From the NCBI GenBank assembly GCA_025384855.1, contig JALAHT010000001.1:1307064-1371063 (forward strand): 64,000 nt of DNA, written 5' to 3'. Below are positions 61,251 through 64,000 of this stretch, one piece after another. The stretch is from Luteirhabdus salina. GTDB taxonomy: Bacteria; Bacteroidota; Bacteroidia; Flavobacteriales; Flavobacteriaceae. Within the stretch, counting starts at the first letter, position 1. Each line of letters begins with the position of its first letter. Made by a program: the position numbers and the translations under genes. The notes below the pieces were generated by a model that saw only the letters and a list, made by a program, of their open reading frames with translations, had not been told where the DNA came from and made no database searches.

Positions 61251-62309
61251 CTATTTGATGATAAACGGATTTTCGTTTTTGTAGTTTCGAATCACGAAAT
61301 CCAAGGCGCTTTGTAGTACTTCTCCCATGTTTCCCGACTTTTTAAAACGAACATCGCCGGTAAGTTCGAACAATCCCATTTTTAATTGTTCGATTTTCTC
61401 TGGAGGTGAAATAGCATCATTCTTCATACAATCCATCACTTCTTTCAATCTTCTGCTTTCGCTTACAGCTCGCTTGGCCAAAAGGGAGCGTTCTTCACGT
61501 TTGTATTGTTCTATCGAGGCTTCCTGGAGAACATCCATGGTCATGTTGACCAGCTTATTATTCTCCTTCAAAAATTGCGGTTTATACACCTTTGCATTCC
61601 CTTCGTAACTCTGTTGATCGAAGTCGATGGCACGAATTCGATATTGGATTCTATCGAAATCATGGGTTAGCACCATAACATAATTATAGGAACGCATATC
61701 GCCCAGCAATCGTACAAAACAGCGTTCGTTGAACTTCACAAATTCCTTCGCTATCTCGCGCTTGTCGCGATCGGAGCAATCATCCAAGTTATCCTCTAAA
61801 AAATCGTCGCCCGGAATTCCGGAGATGTGTTCTTCAATCAAGGTCGTATCATGCACCAAAAAATTGATATGGTTTGGTGAAAGCAGGTGTTCCAATTCCA
61901 AACCGTAGATGCGCGAAGCATCCGCTTTTTTGATGTAGAGAAAGATGTAGTTGTCATTCAGAATGTTTCGAACCTTCACTCTAAAAGGTTTCGAATTTCC
62001 GAAAGTACAAAAATCGATGCTGTCGATATTCAAGTAGGGCAGTAGCGAATCACTTCCATCGGAATGAAGGATAGAATACATCTGCTTCAAACTATATTCA
62101 ATCTCGTCGCGCTCGCTTTCAGCATAATATACACTTACCCACAGGGTATCCTCGCCCTTTTCATCATGGATGGCGATCGAACCTTGAAACCGAAGCAAAT
62201 CGTCATAATAAATAGGGATCTTAATCGTCCGACCATGCTTTTGCAGATATGCCAATAGGTCTTCGGAAATAGGGTAAGCAGGTTTTTTCTTCGAAATGAG
62301 CTTTCGCAT
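61251..62309 (-). CDS. Unassigned protein with kinase-like catalytic core
   Basis: 352 aa, no signal peptide, predicted soluble. I do not recognise a named family. However, the layout of a small-molecule or protein-kinase-like fold can be read: YIFLYIKKAD (125-130, possible ATP-lysine strand), a hinge-like LIEEHISGIPGDDF (157-170), a catalytic-loop-like LLGDMRSYNYVMV (D204, N209) and a metal-site IRAIDFDQ (D229). The C-terminal third is helical (about 255-350). It precedes pyc on the same strand with its own TATCTTTA promoter. Alternatives: a nucleotidyltransferase or a degenerate non-catalytic fold. Confidence 0.6.
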   Translation of the reverse strand: MRKLISKKKPAYPISEDLLAYLQKHGRTIKIPIYYDDLLRFQGSIAIHDEKGEDTLWVSVYYAESERDEIEYSLKQMYSILHSDGSDSLLPYLNIDSIDFCTFGNSKPFRVKVRNILNDNYIFLYIKKADASRIYGLELEHLLSPNHINFLVHDTTLIEEHISGIPGDDFLEDNLDDCSDRDKREIAKEFVKFNERCFVRLLGDMRSYNYVMVLTHDFDRIQYRIRAIDFDQQSYEGNAKVYKPQFLKENNKLVNMTMDVLQEASIEQYKREERSLLAKRAVSESRRLKEVMDCMKNDAISPPEKIEQLKMGLFELTGDVRFKKSGNMGEVLQSALDFVIRNYKNENPFIIK

Positions 62310-62328
62310 AAAATTGGATTCAAGCCCT

Positions 62329-62362
62329 TAAAGATAGGCATTCGAGAAGGGAATTCTATCAA
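62329..62362 (-). promoter_or_regulatory. Predicted promoter of the kinase-like gene
   Basis: On the minus strand TTG (62362-62360), 23-nt spacer, TATCTTTA (62336-62329) followed by AGGG, the same TATCTTTAAGGG string found in the pyc promoter. Confidence 0.45.
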
Positions 62363-62452
62363 GTAAAAAATGTTAAAAATGAAAGTTTTACTATTAAAAG
62401 TGTCACGAAACGACTGAGTGTCGGTCTATTAAGGTGAATCAATCAACCAACC

Positions 62453-64000
62453 ATGCCGCGTTCATCAATTGCTTTAGCCATTAGCATACTGTTTTCATTT
62501 GTTGGAATTAGCCAAACAGAAACACCTTCCGACAGTCTCAAAACACCAGAAAAACGGGTCTATACGACCACCTCCATTGGCCAAAATGAAGCGCCCAAAA
62601 TCGATGGGAATTTAGATGACGCAGCATGGTCGTTGGTCGATTGGGCGACGGACTACGTAGAAAACCAACCCGATAATGGGACGCCTCCAACCGAACAGAC
62701 AAAATTCAAAATCCTATACGATGACAAAAACTTGTATGTAGCGTTTCGATGTTATGATGCAGAACCAAGTAAAATTGAAAAACGTCTTTCACGTCGTGAT
62801 GGATTTGCGGGCGATTGGGTAGAAATAAATATCGACAGCTATAATGACGATCGAACTGGATTCTCCTTTACGGCATCTGTTTCTGGAGTGAAGGGCGATG
62901 AATTTATTTCAAATAATGGAAATAACTGGGACAGTAGCTGGAACCCGATTTGGTATTTGAAAACGCAGGTAGATGCGGAAGGGTGGACAGCTGAAATCCG
63001 AATCCCATTAAGTCAGTTACGGTTTGGGAAAGCTGAAAATCAGGTTTGGGGATTGCAAAGTACCCGACGTTATTTTAGAAATGAAGAACGCTCCTTATGG
63101 CAACCGGTGCTGCCAAATGCGCCTGGTTGGGTGAGTGAATTTGGTAAGCTTCGTGGGCTGAAAGGCTTAAAGCCACAAAAACAGATCGAGATTCAGCCGT
63201 ACGGATTGGCACAATTGGATACCTATGAAGGAGAAGAGGATAATCCTTTTCTCGACGGCAGCGATACGCGGTTTACCGCTGGACTGGATGCGAAGATTGG
63301 CGTAACCAACGATTTAACCTTAGATGTAACCATAAACCCCGATTTTGGTCAAGTAGATGCCGATCCTGGCGCGATTGCATTGGACGGTTTTGAGATTTTC
63401 TTTCAGGAACGACGCCCTTTTTTTGTAGAGAACAAGAATATTTTCGATTACAATTTTGCAGGAAATCAGGATAACTTGTTTTTCTCTCGCCGTATCGGAA
63501 GAACGCCGCAAGGTTCGGCGGTGGGAAGTGCTATTGCTTTTGTAGATCAACCTGATAATACCACGATTTTAGGAGCTGCGAAGTTCAGTGGAAAAACCCA
63601 GGATGGCTGGTCTATTGGCGTGTTGGAAAGCGTAACAGATAAAGAATATGCAGATGTTATTAATGAGGATGGTTCTGAAGAGGAGGTATTGGTTGAACCC
63701 CTAACAAATTATGTAGTGGGAAGGGTTCAAAAAGACTTCAACAACCGAAATAGTTTTATAGGAGGAATTATTACGGGTACTCATCGCGATTTGGAAGGCA
63801 AATTGAACTTTCTTCACCAAAATGCGTATTCTGGCGGACTGGATTTTAAGCACAATTGGAAAGAACGAAAGTACTATGTGGAAGGAAGTGCGGTGATAAG
63901 TCAGGTGAATGGTAGCGAAGAAGCCATCACCCAAACCCAACAAAGTATTGTACACCTTTTTCAGCGGAGCGACGCCAGTCATGTGTCGGTCGATACGACC
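62453..64000 (+). CDS. DUF5916/CBM9-like outer-membrane protein (5' part, truncated by window end)
   Basis: An open frame of 516 codons from the ATG at 62453 to the last base with no stop, so the gene continues beyond the window. Signal peptide (1-21, FSFVGISQT), a carbohydrate-binding family 9-like domain (about 35-215: APKIDGNLDDAAWSLVDWATDY, FKILYDDKNLYVAFRCYDAEP, DRTGFSFTASVSG, WTAEIRIPLSQLRFG), then the DUF5916 barrel region with NPDFGQVDADPGAIALDGFEIFFQERRPFFVEN and LFFSRRIGR. Such proteins are predicted outer-membrane barrels of unknown substrate, common in Flavobacteriia. Divergent from the kinase-like gene. Confidence 0.85.
   Translation, partial: MPRSSIALAISILFSFVGISQTETPSDSLKTPEKRVYTTTSIGQNEAPKIDGNLDDAAWSLVDWATDYVENQPDNGTPPTEQTKFKILYDDKNLYVAFRCYDAEPSKIEKRLSRRDGFAGDWVEINIDSYNDDRTGFSFTASVSGVKGDEFISNNGNNWDSSWNPIWYLKTQVDAEGWTAEIRIPLSQLRFGKAENQVWGLQSTRRYFRNEERSLWQPVLPNAPGWVSEFGKLRGLKGLKPQKQIEIQPYGLAQLDTYEGEEDNPFLDGSDTRFTAGLDAKIGVTNDLTLDVTINPDFGQVDADPGAIALDGFEIFFQERRPFFVENKNIFDYNFAGNQDNLFFSRRIGRTPQGSAVGSAIAFVDQPDNTTILGAAKFSGKTQDGWSIGVLESVTDKEYADVINEDGSEEEVLVEPLTNYVVGRVQKDFNNRNSFIGGIITGTHRDLEGKLNFLHQNAYSGGLDFKHNWKERKYYVEGSAVISQVNGSEEAITQTQQSIVHLFQRSDASHVSVDTT

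Overview
The window is a gene-dense, A+T-rich chromosomal segment from a member of the Bacteroidota, almost certainly a Flavobacteriaceae-type bacterium and plausibly marine. The evidence is secreted proteins with type IX secretion (T9SS) C-terminal sorting domains, SusE/DUF4270- and DUF5916-type families, Bacteroidota promoter signatures (TTG, then about 16-23 nt, then TAnnTTTG), ATP synthase beta/epsilon genes apart from the rest of the atp operon, and a panC/panD/flippase/esterase/radA neighbourhood. I cannot assign a genus from sequence alone. I see no transposase, phage gene, CRISPR array, tRNA or rRNA. Nearly all of it looks like core chromosome, with no non-coding stretch over 300 bp.

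Layout. 0-11 kb: a JmjC/cupin-type hydroxylase, a TPR hybrid histidine kinase, methionine aminotransferase, an ankyrin protein, an omega-amidase-like nitrilase, an Ig-like lipoprotein, ComF, a coiled-coil membrane protein, glycyl-tRNA synthetase and a small lipoprotein. 11-19.5 kb: three tandem paralogous T9SS-secreted proteins (890, 724 and 976 aa). They share a core domain but differ in CARDB and GEVED modules, each has its own look-alike promoter, and each ends in a strong terminator. This is the most distinctive accessory block. 19.5-29.8 kb: a giant outer-membrane protein, exonuclease III, an OmpA lipoprotein, an aldo/keto reductase, acyl-CoA dehydrogenase, an M23 peptidase and RadA. 29.8-36 kb: a two-component pair (TPR kinase plus LuxR-type regulator), an esterase-like protein lacking its serine nucleophile, a flippase-like membrane protein, PanD and PanC.

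36-44 kb: a truncated glycogen-synthase-like protein, a DUF4270 lipoprotein, GlmS, a sulfotransferase-like/class IV aminotransferase pair, a G+C-rich hairpin block, and AtpD-AtpC. 44-52 kb: NhaA, MgtC-like protein, AsnS, an RND/MMPL exporter, a DUF5686-like barrel, then Frr and PyrH. 53-57.5 kb: a lipoprotein serine protease on the opposite strand, sitting between pyrH-frr and tsf-rpsB, then rpsI-rplM. Structured RNA lies between rpsI and rpsB. 57.7-64 kb: pyruvate carboxylase, an unannotated protein in which I read a kinase-like catalytic core, and the 5' part of a DUF5916/CBM9-type outer-membrane protein running off the window.

Functionally the window mixes translation (glyS, asnS, rplM, rpsI, rpsB, tsf, frr), pantothenate/CoA supply (panC, panD), anaplerosis (pyc), amino-sugar supply (glmS), ATP synthesis and ion homeostasis (atpD/C, nhaA, mgtC-like), DNA repair (xth, radA) and cell-surface or secreted proteins. 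All family assignments come from reading motifs by eye; no database search was possible.
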